The notes beneath the pieces are model-generated. The model had not been told where the DNA came from and did no database searches. It saw only the letters and a list, made by a program, of their open reading frames with translations. Both the position numbers and the translations under genes were made by a program. DNA of 43,095 nt, taken from NCBI GenBank assembly GCA_019239975.1, contig JAFAZE010000050.1, forward strand, positions 1 to 43,095. Reading direction: 5' to 3'. Numbering within the stretch: position 1 is the first letter of the stretch; each line of letters begins with the position of its first letter. Origin of the DNA: Streptosporangiaceae bacterium. GTDB taxonomy: Bacteria > Actinomycetota > Actinomycetes > Streptosporangiales > Streptosporangiaceae. Below are positions 9,836 through 18,179 of the stretch, in pieces.

Positions 9836-10896
9836 GTGCTGCCCGGGGCGCCCGGGAAGCCCGGCACCACGCTTGGCTGGGTGCTCGGCACCGGGCTCGC
9901 GGCGGTGCTCGGCGGGGACGGCAGGCACCGCGGTCGCTGCGAGGTGGTGTCCGCGCGCGCGGTCCTCAGGCTTGCCGTTCCGCGCGGTGCCGCGCCGTGG
10001 CCTCCGCCGGCGATCGCGCCGCCGGTGCTCGTCGTGGTCCCGCTGGCCACGCCGGACGGTGAGTGGCTCGTCGACAGCACCGTGGAGCCGAGCTGTACGA
10101 GTGCTCCGCGCAGCGGCGGCACGGTCAGCGTGAGGCCGACCGCGAACGCCAGGACGCCGAGAACCAGCACCGGGCGGAGCCAGCCGACGTCGTTTCGCGG
10201 CCCGCCGCCCGCCGCGTGCCGCGGCTCGCCCCCGCCACCACCGCCACCGTCGCGTCGCCGGAAGCGCCCGGCCGCCGCGGCGGCCCGGCGCCCGGTGACC
10301 GTGCCCCGGCGGAACAGCGCCACCAGGGCGCCGGCGGCGCCTTCGTAGCAGGTCCTGGCGAGGCTGCCGAAGGAATCCCGGTATTCGGCCCACCGCGGGC
10401 TTCGCGGCCGCCCGCCGGCGGCCGCCGGCGGGCGTCTCCAGCGCCCGCTCGATCTGGCGACGGCCGCTGACCATGCCCGGGCATGCTGCCCGCCCAGCTG
10501 GGTGGCTGCCGCCAGCCGCGCGCGCGTCCACCCCTCAGACCGGCGCACCGCCGGCATCAGCGATGCCTGAGCCCACTGCCCGGCCTGCCGTACGGCCGCG
10601 GCCCAGCTCTGGCTCAGGCGCTGAGGCAACGCCAGATCCGCCGCCCACTGGTCGGCCCGCTGCACGGCGGCCGGTTTCGGCCACCCCTCAGGCCAGTGAA
10701 AGAGCGCCCGCCATCTCCAGTACTGCGGCCAGCCGAATATCGTGTGCAGGACCCCGTACAGCCAGGTGCGTGCCGTCCTGACCCTGGTCCGGGCGCGAAT
10801 CCGCTCAAGGGCGTCGGCGGGCTCGACCTGTTCAGCCGCTGCCGACAGCGCTCGCCGCAGGGCCTCATCAAGTCCGTTGTCGTCGGGTGCGGTCAT
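9403..10896 (-). CDS. Single-pass membrane protein with Ser/Thr/Pro-rich tail, partner of the ECF sigma gene
   Basis: 497 residues. The N-terminus (MTAPDDNGLDEALRRALSAA) is acidic and helical. A long Trp/Arg/Ala-rich cytoplasmic region follows, then one membrane segment near residues 240-265 (LRPVLVLGVLAFAVGLTLTV). The outside part ends in PTPSPTPTQT-type repeats and NGSQSPASGSQ repeats. The gene lies 25 bp downstream of the sigma factor gene in the same direction. The layout fits an anti-sigma or envelope-sensing partner, but I see no HxxxCxxC zinc anti-sigma motif, so this is inference. The last ~430 bp lie antisense to the extended rsmE frame. Confidence 0.7.
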   Translation of the reverse strand: MTAPDDNGLDEALRRALSAAAEQVEPADALERIRARTRVRTARTWLYGVLHTIFGWPQYWRWRALFHWPEGWPKPAAVQRADQWAADLALPQRLSQSWAAAVRQAGQWAQASLMPAVRRSEGWTRARLAAATQLGGQHARAWSAAVARSSGRWRRPPAAAGGRPRSPRWAEYRDSFGSLARTCYEGAAGALVALFRRGTVTGRRAAAAAGRFRRRDGGGGGGGEPRHAAGGGPRNDVGWLRPVLVLGVLAFAVGLTLTVPPLRGALVQLGSTVLSTSHSPSGVASGTTTSTGGAIAGGGHGAAPRGTASLRTARADTTSQRPRCLPSPPSTAASPVPSTQPSVVPGFPGAPGSTYGPGRTGVTSRSSSATAVIRTVGLAPGAKVAKVAAGTQGTGKTRSAGMVSCPSPGSSATATAQPTAAAPSQPPTPSVSPTPSPTPTQTATPSPTPTPSETSPSSTATPVNGSQSPASGSQSPASGSQTPVNGSQSQHPASSSS

Positions 10897-10921
10897 ACCG
10901 CCAGCCCGCCCGCCCGAAGGG

Positions 10922-11524
10922 TCACGATGTCTCCTGCTCCAAGACCGTACGGAGCGCCGACATCCCCCGCGCGGTATGGCTCTTCACCGCGCCCCTGCTG
11001 ATCCCCATCGCGGCGGCTATCTGAGCCTCGGAAAGGTCAGCATAATAACGCAGCACGATCGCCTCCCGCTGCCGGTCCGGCAGCCCGCGCAGCGCCGCGA
11101 CCACCGCGGAGCGCTCCAGCAGTGCGATCGCCCCCTGCTCCGCGCTCGGCTCGTCGGGCGCCGGCTTGGGCGCGTTCTTGTCGATCACCGTGCGGTGCCG
11201 CAGGACCGACCGTGACTTGTTGACCACCGCCTGCCGCAGGTAGGACAGCGCCTTTTCGGTGTCCCGCAGCCGCCGCCAGCCGGTGTGCATGGCGACGAAC
11301 GCGTCCTGGACGACCTCCTCGGCGGTCTGCACGTCGTGGACCAGCAGCACGGCGAGCCGCACCAGAGACCGGTACTCGCAGGTATACAGCTCGGTCACCA
11401 GACGGTCCGCATCCCACACCGCTGTCCGTGCCTGCGCCACGGGGGCCTCCGCGTGTACACCTGGTACCAGCGCGTCAGCCACGAGGGTTTCGGTCACGCT
11501 GGTAGGACGCGCTGCGGCGTCCAT
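10922..11524 (-). CDS. SigE-family ECF RNA polymerase sigma factor
   Basis: 200 residues from the ATG at 11524; the frame is open to a GTG at 11560. Sigma region 2 is visible as LYTCEYRSLVRLAVLLVHD, then QTAEEVVQDAFVAMHTGW. Region 4 is LRGLPDRQREAIVLRYYADL, then SEAQIAAAMGISRGAVKSHT. This matches the actinobacterial SigE-family ECF sigma factors. It is followed after 25 bp by the membrane protein above, which suggests signal-controlled release of the sigma factor. The start at 11524 is supported by a weak GGTGA 5 nt upstream. The promoter specificity cannot be read from the sequence. Confidence 0.88.
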   Translation of the reverse strand: MDAAARPTSVTETLVADALVPGVHAEAPVAQARTAVWDADRLVTELYTCEYRSLVRLAVLLVHDVQTAEEVVQDAFVAMHTGWRRLRDTEKALSYLRQAVVNKSRSVLRHRTVIDKNAPKPAPDEPSAEQGAIALLERSAVVAALRGLPDRQREAIVLRYYADLSEAQIAAAMGISRGAVKSHTARGMSALRTVLEQETS

Positions 11525-12225
11525 GGGTTCACCCACGACCGTGCAGTTTCTGTGCCGCACGCCCGCGGTGCACCCGTTCCGGTGCCGCAGGCCTGCTAGG
11601 TGCCCCCGTTATCAGCCGACCCTTTTCGTCCAACTCGCCCACCCCACTTGCCCGCCGTCGCGTTGGATCCTTGAGCAGTCTCTCCGCAGGAGACCCTGGT
11701 TTGGCGCAGCGGGCAGCCGCGAGTGCCAGACGGTGCCCAACCCACATGTCGGTAACCCCACCCCAGATACCGCCGGAGGATTGCAGAAAGACAAGAATAA
11801 CCGCCCCGGATGGGTGACAACAGGCCTTGTCGGGATCAACCCTGTAACACGTGCCCGTCGCGCACCTTGGGCTCGCCTTGCGATAGCCCGTATATCACTT
11901 AGAAATAAGAGTTTCCGTAATTGTTACCTTGCGATAGCGAGGAGTTGACAAAGCTGCTGCGAGTGCTGCATGAGTTACGAAAAGTGACGGCCGGTGATAC
12001 TTACTTTCCGTCACATTGGCATCACTCGGCTCATCCAGAGGTGATCACGGAAAGTTTGGTGCCGTATACGATCCGGCGCTTCCCCAACGGCTTTGCGGCG
12101 AACGTCGTGGCGGAAATTAATGTGGTACATGCGCGGCGCGTGCCATTCGGCGTTTCGGCGATCATCGCTTCGCGGCCGCCGTACCGGCCATGCCTCCAGC
12201 GGCCCGCGAGCCGGGGGCGGCGCAC
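11525..12225. other. Divergent intergenic region, AT-rich in part, no gene seen
   Basis: About 700 bp separate the sigma gene and the HIT gene. A 12-nt direct repeat CCTTGCGATAGC occurs at 11876-11887 and 11927-11938. A TTGACA hexamer lies at 11945-11950 without a convincing -10 at the right distance. GTGACGG and CCGTCAC near 11982-12013 form a 7-bp inverted repeat. The GGAAA...TTCC repeat (copy A) occupies 12049-12144. The frame open to 11921 upstream of HIT shows no homology before the HIT domain. Confidence 0.6.
12049..12144 (+). repeat. Dispersed GGAAA...TTCC repeat, copy A (two units)
   Basis: The first unit (12049-12083) is 35 bp from GGAAA to TTCC with the core GGTGCCGTATACGATCC. A diverged second unit begins with GGAAA at 12112, exactly 63 bp after the first, the same spacing as in copy B at 23131. 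GTGATCAC directly precedes the first unit; a related GCGATCA flanks copy D. Confidence 0.8.
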
Positions 12226-12231
12226 TATGAT
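12226..12231 (+). promoter_or_regulatory. -10 element TATGAT for the leaderless HIT gene
   Basis: TATGAT is close to the TATAAT consensus and ends 7 nt before the GTG at 12239. It overlaps an in-frame ATG at 12227, which argues that the GTG is the real start. Confidence 0.65.
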
Positions 12232-12238
12232 CGCTCAT

Positions 12239-12583
12239 GTGTCGGACTGTTTGTTCTGCGGAATCGTGGCCGGTGACATCCCCGCCACGCACGTCCTCGA
12301 GAGCGCCCGCACCCTGGCTTTCCGTGACGTCAACCCGCAGGCACCCACCCATGTCCTGGTCATCCCCAAGGAGCACCACCCCGACGTGGCGTCGCTCGCG
12401 AGCGCCGGCGGCGGACTCCTCGACGAGATCATCGCCCAGGCGCACCAGGTCGCGGCCAGCGAGGGTGTCGACAAGACCGGCTACCGTGTCGTCTTCAACA
12501 CGGGGCGGGAGGCCGGCCAGACCGTCTGGCACGTGCACGCGCACGTACTGGGCGGCCGCCCGATGACGTGGCCGCCCGGGTGA
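12239..12583 (+). CDS. HIT family nucleotide-binding protein
   Basis: 114 residues. Histidine-triad proteins hydrolyse purine nucleotide phosphoramidates such as AMP-lysine or AMP-NH2. The N-terminus MSDCLFCGIVAGDIPATHVL and the triad HVHAHVLGG near the C-terminus are diagnostic, with the middle motif THVLVIPKEHHPDV. I chose the GTG at 12239 because a good -10 hexamer ends 7 nt before it and family members begin with MSDCLFC; ATG 12227 would add four residues. HIT next to phoH and ybeY is seen in related actinobacteria. Confidence 0.92.
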   Translation: MSDCLFCGIVAGDIPATHVLESARTLAFRDVNPQAPTHVLVIPKEHHPDVASLASAGGGLLDEIIAQAHQVAASEGVDKTGYRVVFNTGREAGQTVWHVHAHVLGGRPMTWPPG

Positions 12584-12629
12584 CGCTCGCGTCTGCGCGC
12601 GCCCGCGGGGCCGTCTTCAGGAGCATCAC

Positions 12630-12658
12630 CTGGCACACCTCTCCGCAGCGGATACGAT
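12630..12658 (+). promoter_or_regulatory. Putative phoH promoter, CTGGCA-17-TACGAT
   Basis: A -35-like CTGGCA (12630-12635) and a -10-like TACGAT (12653-12658) are separated by 17 nt. A start near 12665 would give phoH an untranslated leader of about 175 nt, in which I see no other gene. Confidence 0.35.
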
Positions 12659-12838
12659 GGTTAGCGGGGCACGGCCGGGCGAACGCGGCTGTCCCGGATG
12701 CGGCCGGGGACCGGACGGAGAGACCAGGTGCCGGCCGGCGGCCAGCGGTCAGCCACAGCGCGGGCTGGCCGGTCAGGGCGCGGGCATTCCGGATGAAATC
12801 GCCCTCGGGGTACTCCCGGGGCCATCGAGAGCGGCCAG

Positions 12839-13996
12839 TTGACAGATATACAAGACGATGTTCCGCAGGGATCCCAGGTCCGGATCGTCATACCCGCCGG
12901 GCATTCCATGGTGAGCCTGCTGGGCTCCCGTGACGAGTTGCTGCACGTCATCGAGCGTGAGTTCGCCGCCGACATCCACGTACGGGGCAACGAGATCACC
13001 GTAACCGGCGCCGCCGCCGAGACCGCTCTGGTCGCCGCGCTGTTCGGGGAGCTCGTCGAGCTGCTCAGCAAGGGCGCCGAACTGTCGGCGGACGCGGTCG
13101 AGCGCGCCGCCGCGATGCTGCGCGCCGAGCACGGCATCCGCCCCGCCGAGGTGCTCACGCAGGGCATCCTGTCGGCGCGCGGCCGGACGATCCGGCCGAA
13201 GACCCTCCACCAGAAGCACTACGTGGACGCGATCGACAAGCACACGATCGTGTTCGCGATCGGTCCCGCCGGGACCGGCAAGACGTACCTCGCCATGGCC
13301 AAGGCGGTGAAGGCGCTTCAGGCCAAGGAGGTCAATCGGATCATTCTGACCAGGCCCGCCGTCGAGGCCGGCGAGCGCCTCGGTTTTCTGCCGGGCACTC
13401 TGTACGAGAAGATCGACCCTTACCTGCGGCCGCTGTACGACGCGCTGCACGACATGCTGGACCCGGACTCGATCCCGAAGCTCACCGCCGCCGGGACGAT
13501 CGAAATAGCCCCTCTGGCGTACATGCGGGGCAGGACGCTCAACGACTCGTTCATCATCCTGGACGAGGCGCAGAACACCTCGCGGGAGCAGATGAAGATG
13601 TTCCTGACCCGGCTGGGGTTCGGGTCGCGGGTGGTCGTCACCGGCGACGTCACGCAGATCGATCTGCCGGCGGGCCAGGTCAGCGGCCTGCGCATCGTGC
13701 AGGATATTCTCGACGGCATCCCGGACATCCATTTCGCCAAGCTGACAAGTCAGGACGTGGTCCGGCACAAGCTCGTGGGAAAGATCGTCGACGCATACGA
13801 CCGCTATGAAGCACAGGAGCGGGACGGAACGGACGGCCGCGACGGCCGCGACGGCCGCGAGCGACGGGGTGGGCGCGACGGACGGGGCGCGGCGGATGGC
13901 GCGAGGGGCGGCGACGCGCGCGGTCACGGGGCGCGCCCCCGCCGTCCCGCCGCGCGGCACGGGTCGCGGGACAGCAGGGATGACGCCAGCCACTGA
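12839..13996 (+). CDS. phoH: PhoH family ATPase with Arg/Gly/Asp-rich C-terminal tail
   Basis: 385 residues. PhoH-like proteins are ATPases with predicted RNA helicase or RNase roles and usually sit beside ybeY, as here. Walker A is [11 protein letters not shown] and Walker B is IILDEAQNT; the [13 protein letters not shown] block is also typical. An N-terminal KH-like region precedes the ATPase. The last ~60 residues (from about [13 protein letters not shown]) are built of DGR and RGG-like repeats, encoded by tandem GACGGCCGC units; this resembles an RNA-binding disordered tail. The start is TTG at 12839 with only a weak GAGAGCGG upstream. ybeY follows after 21 bp. Confidence 0.93.
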   Translation: MTDIQDDVPQGSQVRIVIPAGHSMVSLLGSRDELLHVIEREFAADIHVRGNEITVTGAAAETALVAALFGELVELLSKGAELSADAVERAAAMLRAEHGIRPAEVLTQGILSARGRTIRPKTLHQKHYVDAIDKHTIVFAIGPAGTGKTYLAMAKAVKALQAKEVNRIILTRPAVEAGERLGFLPGTLYEKIDPYLRPLYDALHDMLDPDSIPKLTAAGTIEIAPLAYMRGRTLNDSFIILDEAQNTSREQMKMFLTRLGFGSRVVVTGDVTQIDLPAGQVSGLRIVQDILDGIPDIHFAKLTSQDVVRHKLVGKIVDAYDRYEAQERDGTDGRDGRDGRERRGGRDGRGAADGARGGDARGHGARPRRPAARHGSRDSRDDASH

Positions 13997-14017
13997 GCGC
14001 CTGAACGGGGATGCCGG

Positions 14018-14542
14018 GTGAGCATCGATATCGCCAACGAGGCCGGAGTCGCGGTCGACGAGGTAGCCCTCGCGGCCGTGGCGAGGTACGTGCTGGACCA
14101 GCTCCGGATCCATCCGCTAGCCGAGCTGTCCGTACTCGCCGTCGACGAGCGGGCCATGACCGAGCTGCATGAGCGCTGGATGGGCGAGCCAGGGCCGACG
14201 GACGTGCTCTCGTTCCCGATGGACGAGTTGCGCCCGCCGCCGTTCGGCGGTGCGCACACCGGCCGGGGCGCTGCGGAGGAGCCGGGCCCGGCGCCCGGGC
14301 TGCTCGGCGACGTGGTGCTGTGCCCTCAGGTCGCGGCGGTCCAGGCGCGCGAGGCGGGCCACTCGGCACAGGAGGAGCTCGAGCTTCTGGTCGTCCACGG
14401 AATCTTGCACCTCCTTGGGTACGATCACGCTGATCCGGAGGAGCAGGCGACCATGTTCGGGCTGCAGGACCGGCTGCTGAAGTCCTGGCGCGCCGCGAGC
14501 GCCGCCGACGGGGGGCTGGAAGGACGGGAAGGGCCTGGCTGA
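14018..14542 (+). CDS. ybeY: Endoribonuclease YbeY (rRNA maturation factor)
   Basis: 174 residues. YbeY is a zinc-dependent single-strand RNase used in 16S rRNA 3' end maturation and ribosome quality control. The zinc motif [20 protein letters not shown] is complete. [11 protein letters not shown] is the usual upstream motif. A Gly/Ala/Pro-rich insert of ~20 residues ([15 protein letters not shown]) separates them. The start is GTG at 14018 with GGGG 7 nt upstream. The TGA stop shares one base with the ATG of the corC-like gene (TGATG). Confidence 0.94.
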   Translation: MSIDIANEAGVAVDEVALAAVARYVLDQLRIHPLAELSVLAVDERAMTELHERWMGEPGPTDVLSFPMDELRPPPFGGAHTGRGAAEEPGPAPGLLGDVVLCPQVAAVQAREAGHSAQEELELLVVHGILHLLGYDHADPEEQATMFGLQDRLLKSWRAASAADGGLEGREGPG

Positions 14543-15819
14543 TGTCACCCCAGGGGTGGCTGCTGGCTGCCGCGTTCGTGCTCATCCTCGTGGCTGGATG
14601 GTGCGCGCGTGCGCAGGCCGCCCTGGCGCGGGTGTCCACGATCGATCCCGGCCCGCCGCGCGGTGCCACCGGGCGCCGCGCGCGCAGCCTCCAGGCGGTG
14701 CTGTCAGACCTGTCGCCCCCCCTCAGCCTGCTGACGCTGATCCGGGTGAGCTGCGAGGTGTGCGCGGCGGTTCTGATCACCGAGACGTTCGTGCACTGGC
14801 TCGGCGGCGGCTGGCAGGCCTTCCTGCCCGCGGCCGGTGTCATCCTGGTGGCCCGGTACGCGCTCATCGGCGTCGCGCCGCAGATCATGAGCAGGAAGCG
14901 AGCCGAACGGACCGCGGCAACCGCGGCCACCCTGCTCTACCCGCTGCGCCGTGCGCTGGGCCCGCTGCCGAGGCTGCTCGCCGCGGCAGCGAACGCGATG
15001 CCCCTGGGCAGGCGGAACCCCGACGGCGACCTGGCCACCAGGCCGGATCTGCGCGGGCTTGTCGACCTCATCGAGGGTCGCCCGGTTATCGAGCCGGGGG
15101 AGCGCGAGATGGTCCGCTCGGTCTTCGAGCTGGGCGACACGATCGTCCGCGAGGTCATGGTGCCGAGAACCGACATGGTGTTCATCGAGAAGGACAAGAC
15201 GCTCGGCCAGGCGCTGTCCCTCGCCCTGCGCAGCGGCTTCTCGCGCATCCCGGTGGCCGGCGAGAACGAGGACGACGTGGTCGGCATCGCTTACCTCAAG
15301 GACATCGTGGCCTGGGAACGCGAGCACCCCGGATCGGAAACCACGCAGCCGGTCAGCCAGGTCATGCGCCCCGCCACCTACGTGCCGGAGAGCAAGCCGG
15401 TCGATGAGCTGCTCCGGCAGATGCAGAGCCGGCGGATACACGTGGCGATCGTCATCGACGAATACGGCGGCACGGCCGGCCTGGTGACGATCGAGGACAT
15501 CCTGGAGGAGATCGTCGGCGAGATCGCGGACGAATACGACACCGAGCGCGCCCCGGTGGAGTGGCTCGGCCCGGGAACCGCGCGGGTCACGGCGAGACTT
15601 CCGGTCACGGAGCTCGAGGAGCTGTTCGGCGTCGCCGTCGACGCGGAAGACGTGGAGACCGTCGGTGGCCTGCTGGCGCACGAGCTCGGCCGGGTGCCCA
15701 TCGCGGGCTCGACGGCGACCGTGCAGGGCCTGCGGCTGACCGCGGAGAACCTCGCGGGCCGCCGCAACAGGCTCGGCACCGTCCTCATCGAGCGCCTCAC
15801 CCCCGCCAGCGCGAGCTGA
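14542..15819 (+). CDS. CNNM/CorC-HlyC family membrane protein with CBS domains
   Basis: 425 residues. The order is a DUF21/CNNM membrane domain (residues 1-~150, about three to four segments), two CBS domains (MVPRTDMVFIEKDKTLGQAL; VMRPATYVPESKPVDELLRQ; IVIDEYGGTAGLVTIEDILE) and a C-terminal CorC/HlyC domain. Members are linked to magnesium or cobalt export and bind adenylate ligands through CBS. It is translationally coupled to ybeY, the usual actinobacterial ybeY-hlyC pair. Transport specificity cannot be told from the sequence. Confidence 0.92.
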   Translation: MSPQGWLLAAAFVLILVAGWCARAQAALARVSTIDPGPPRGATGRRARSLQAVLSDLSPPLSLLTLIRVSCEVCAAVLITETFVHWLGGGWQAFLPAAGVILVARYALIGVAPQIMSRKRAERTAATAATLLYPLRRALGPLPRLLAAAANAMPLGRRNPDGDLATRPDLRGLVDLIEGRPVIEPGEREMVRSVFELGDTIVREVMVPRTDMVFIEKDKTLGQALSLALRSGFSRIPVAGENEDDVVGIAYLKDIVAWEREHPGSETTQPVSQVMRPATYVPESKPVDELLRQMQSRRIHVAIVIDEYGGTAGLVTIEDILEEIVGEIADEYDTERAPVEWLGPGTARVTARLPVTELEELFGVAVDAEDVETVGGLLAHELGRVPIAGSTATVQGLRLTAENLAGRRNRLGTVLIERLTPASAS

Positions 15820-15821
15820 CC

Positions 15822-15960
15822 CCCTCCCGCCGTCCCACCCCCCTCCCGCCGTCCCACCCCCCTCCTGCCGTCCCACCCCCTCCCAGCGGCGCCACCCCCC
15901 TCCCAGCGCGCCACCCTCGTCCCAGCGGCCCCTCCACCCCCTCCTTTCGCCACCCGCCAC
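15822..15960. repeat. C-rich tandem repeats downstream of the corC-like gene
   Basis: Repeats of about 19 nt of the form CCCCCTCCCGCCGTCCCA occur three times in a row, followed by diverged copies with CCCAGCGGCGCCAC. No gene is visible. Confidence 0.75.
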
Positions 15961-15991
15961 CCCACCTCGTGGCCCCGCCACCCCCAACCGC

Positions 15992-16044
15992 GGGCCGTTG
16001 GCGCATATGGCCCCGTCCAGTGGGGCCAGTTACGCCAACGGCCC
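15992..16044. repeat. GGGGCC/TTGGCGCA palindromic repeat, copy E
   Basis: The left arm 15992-16014 (GGGCCGTTGGCG, CATATGGCCCC) and the right arm 16022-16044 (GGGGCCAGTTA, CGCCAACGGCCC) are inverted copies with only a few mismatches around a 7-nt loop. Related copies are at 21438-21493 and 33732-33786. Confidence 0.8.
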
Positions 16045-16060
16045 CGCCACATCTGCAGGC

Positions 16061-16470
16061 TTAGGCGCAGTAAGCAGCGGTAGCCGATGCGGCGATGGCG
16101 GAGTTGTGGCCCAGGCCGCCAGGCCGCCAGGCCGCCCGGTCCGCCCGGTCCGCCCGGTCCGCCCGGGCCCGTGGCCGTTGCCATGGCCGGGTGAACCCGG
16201 CCCCTGGATCTCCGGCAGGGTCCCGGACACGGGATAGCTCCCGAGCGTGACCCACTGGCCGGCGCCGGCGGCCTGGCTGACGGGTATCGTGCCGATGCTC
16301 ACGGAGGTCGCCGGGTCCCCGGCGTACACCGCGTGGTCGCTGACGCCGAGGGCGTTCTGCGCTGGCACGAACACCGCCAGGCTGCCGTGCGCTACCCCAG
16401 CTCGCGGCCTGAAGAACCAGTCAGTGTCGACGGGGTGTCCTGGTTCCCGTTTGGGGTCCATGGTCCAGAC
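16061..16470 (-). pseudogene. Frameshifted relic of a secreted protein (golvesin-like domain)
   Basis: On the minus strand one frame reads SLAVFVPAQNALGVSDHAVY, then IGTIPVSQAAGAGQWVTLGS, and the typical end of such a domain, HNSAIAASATAAYC followed by a TAA at 16063-16061, lies in another frame. Between them a 9-bp CCGGTCCGC repeat (16130-16166) marks the shift. The pattern GQWV-LG-Y followed by AIAASA-C resembles golvesin C-terminal-like modules of extracellular actinobacterial proteins. No start codon or signal peptide remains. The family assignment is from memory of the pattern. Confidence 0.45.
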
Positions 16471-16603
16471 GGCGCTGCCGCCAGAGCATGCGCCTGGCAC
16501 CGAGCCGGATGAACGTACGCCCTGGCTCGCCCGCAACGGCCGCGCCCGCAACGGCCGCGGCCAGCCCAGTGCCCGCGCCGTCCTCCAGCCCAGCGCCAGC
16601 CCC

Positions 16604-16609
16604 TACACT
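16604..16609 (+). promoter_or_regulatory. -10 element TACACT for the leaderless deaminase-like gene
   Basis: TACACT ends 7 nt before the GTG at 16617 and there is no Shine-Dalgarno sequence. Confidence 0.55.
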
Positions 16610-16616
16610 CGTCCGC

Positions 16617-17012
16617 GTGAGCGAAGCGACACCCGGCACCCCGGAACAAGCCGCAGGTGAAGACACTCCCAGTGGCGCGAGCGGGCCGGGTCCGGAGGAT
16701 CTCAAGATCATCACGCTGGCGCGGGCGACGCGGGCCCGGGTGGCCGCTGCCGAAGGCGCGGCCGTCCGGGACGAGACAGGCAGGACCTACACCGCCGCGG
16801 CCGTGGCGCTGCCATCGCTGAAGCTGTCCGCGCTGCGCCTGGCCGTCGCGATGGCGGCGTCGAGCGGCGCCGAGCGGCTGGAGGCGGCGGCGCTGGTCAG
16901 CGACGCCGAGCCGGGTCCGGCCGACCTGGCGGCGGTACGGGACCTCGGCCCGGACGCCACGGTGTTTCACGCCGGACCCGACGGAACCCTGCGAGCGACG
17001 CTAACCCCGTGA
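16617..17012 (+). CDS. Cytidine deaminase-like protein without visible zinc motifs
   Basis: 131 residues. It corresponds to the small protein usually annotated as cytidine deaminase between the corC-like gene and era in actinobacteria (LKIITLARATRARVAAAEGA, then AVRDETGRTYTAAAVALPSL). A catalytic deaminase needs a C/H-A-E motif and a PCxxC motif; I find no Cys at all, so catalysis of the standard kind is unlikely. It may be a structural or regulatory relative. The frame is open to 16488, but homology and the -10 at 7 nt support GTG 16617. era starts 110 bp downstream from its own -10-like site. Confidence 0.8.
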   Translation: MSEATPGTPEQAAGEDTPSGASGPGPEDLKIITLARATRARVAAAEGAAVRDETGRTYTAAAVALPSLKLSALRLAVAMAASSGAERLEAAALVSDAEPGPADLAAVRDLGPDATVFHAGPDGTLRATLTP

Positions 17013-17110
17013 CCTAACCCTGTGACCGAAACCGGTGACCGGTGACCGCACGGCTCGTCGGTAAAGCGGACTGCCGCGGGGCGCACGTCCGCCGTGGCGC
17101 CCGGATGCGG

Positions 17111-17116
17111 GAGAAT
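17111..17116 (+). promoter_or_regulatory. -10-like GAGAAT for era
   Basis: GAGAAT ends 6 nt before the ATG at 17123; recO has a similar GACAAT at the same distance. The bases between are all C or G with no Shine-Dalgarno core. Confidence 0.4.
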
Positions 17117-17122
17117 CGGGGG

Positions 17123-18175
17123 ATGAGCCCGCCCCGCGCGACCCCGAAACCAGCAGGCAAGACTGGCGCGCCCGCCCGAGCCGGGGACGCCGCGCCCGCG
17201 CGAGCCAGGAGCGCCGCGCCCGCGCGAGCCGGGGACGCCGCGCCCGCCCGGGGCGAAGCTTCGCCGGGTACCGGTGAGACCACCTTCCGTTCCGGATTCG
17301 CGTGTTTCGCCGGGCGGCCGAACGTCGGGAAATCCACGCTGACCAACGCGCTGGTCGGCGCGAAGGTCGCGATCACGAGTGACCGGCCGCAGACCACGCG
17401 CCGGGTGATTCGCGGTATCGTGCACCGCCCGGACGCGCAGCTGATCCTGGTGGACACGCCCGGCCTGCACCGGCCGCGCACGCTGCTCGGCGAGCGGCTC
17501 GACAGCCTGGTGCGGTCGACGCTCACCGAGGTCGACGTGATCGGCTTCTGCGTCCCCGCCCCTGATCCGGTCGGCCCCGGTGACCGGTACCTGGCCCGCG
17601 AGCTCGCCGGGATAAAGGACACACCGGTCGTCGCGATCGTGACCAAGACCGACCAGGTGCCGGCCGAACGCGTCGCGGAGCAGCTTGTCACGGTCAGCGC
17701 GCTGGGGGACTGGGCGGACGTGGTTCCGGTGTCGGCCGTCACCGGCTTCCAGCTCGACGTGCTCGCCAACGTGCTCGTCTCGCACCTGCCCGAAGGGCCG
17801 CCGCTGTACCCGGACGGTGAGCTGACCGACGAGCCGGAGCAGATCATGGCCGCGGAGCTGATCAGGGAGGCGGCGCTCGACGGGGTGCGCGACGAGCTGC
17901 CGCACTCGATCGCGGTCGTGGTCGAGGAGATGGGGCCGCGGCCGGGCCAGCCCGGCCTGACCGACGTGCACGCCGAGCTGTACGTGGAGCGCCCGAGCCA
18001 GAAGGCCATCGTGATCGGCCGCGACGGCTCCCGGCTGAAGGACGTGGGCACCAGGGCCCGCCGCCAGATCGAGGCGCTGCTCGGCACGAAGGTCTACCTG
18101 GATCTGCGCGTCAAGGTCGCGAAGGACTGGCAGCGCAACCCGAAACAGCTCCGCCGCCTGGGTTTTTATGATTGA
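17123..18175 (+). CDS. era: GTPase Era (ribosome assembly)
   Basis: 350 residues. Era binds 16S rRNA near its 3' end and helps 30S maturation. G1 is GRPNVGKST, G2 includes TTRRV, G3 is DTPGL and G4 is TKTD. The C-terminal KH domain is visible at ELYVERPSQKAIVIGRDGSR. The first ~50 residues are an Ala/Pro/Arg-rich extension made of repeats like PARAGDAAPAR, absent from most Era proteins. ATG 17123 was chosen over the upstream open frame (from 17042) because of the -10-like GAGAAT. The gene is convergent with the GNAT gene; only 4 bp separate the stops. Confidence 0.95.
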   Translation: MSPPRATPKPAGKTGAPARAGDAAPARARSAAPARAGDAAPARGEASPGTGETTFRSGFACFAGRPNVGKSTLTNALVGAKVAITSDRPQTTRRVIRGIVHRPDAQLILVDTPGLHRPRTLLGERLDSLVRSTLTEVDVIGFCVPAPDPVGPGDRYLARELAGIKDTPVVAIVTKTDQVPAERVAEQLVTVSALGDWADVVPVSAVTGFQLDVLANVLVSHLPEGPPLYPDGELTDEPEQIMAAELIREAALDGVRDELPHSIAVVVEEMGPRPGQPGLTDVHAELYVERPSQKAIVIGRDGSRLKDVGTRARRQIEALLGTKVYLDLRVKVAKDWQRNPKQLRRLGFYD

Positions 18176-18179
18176 TTTT

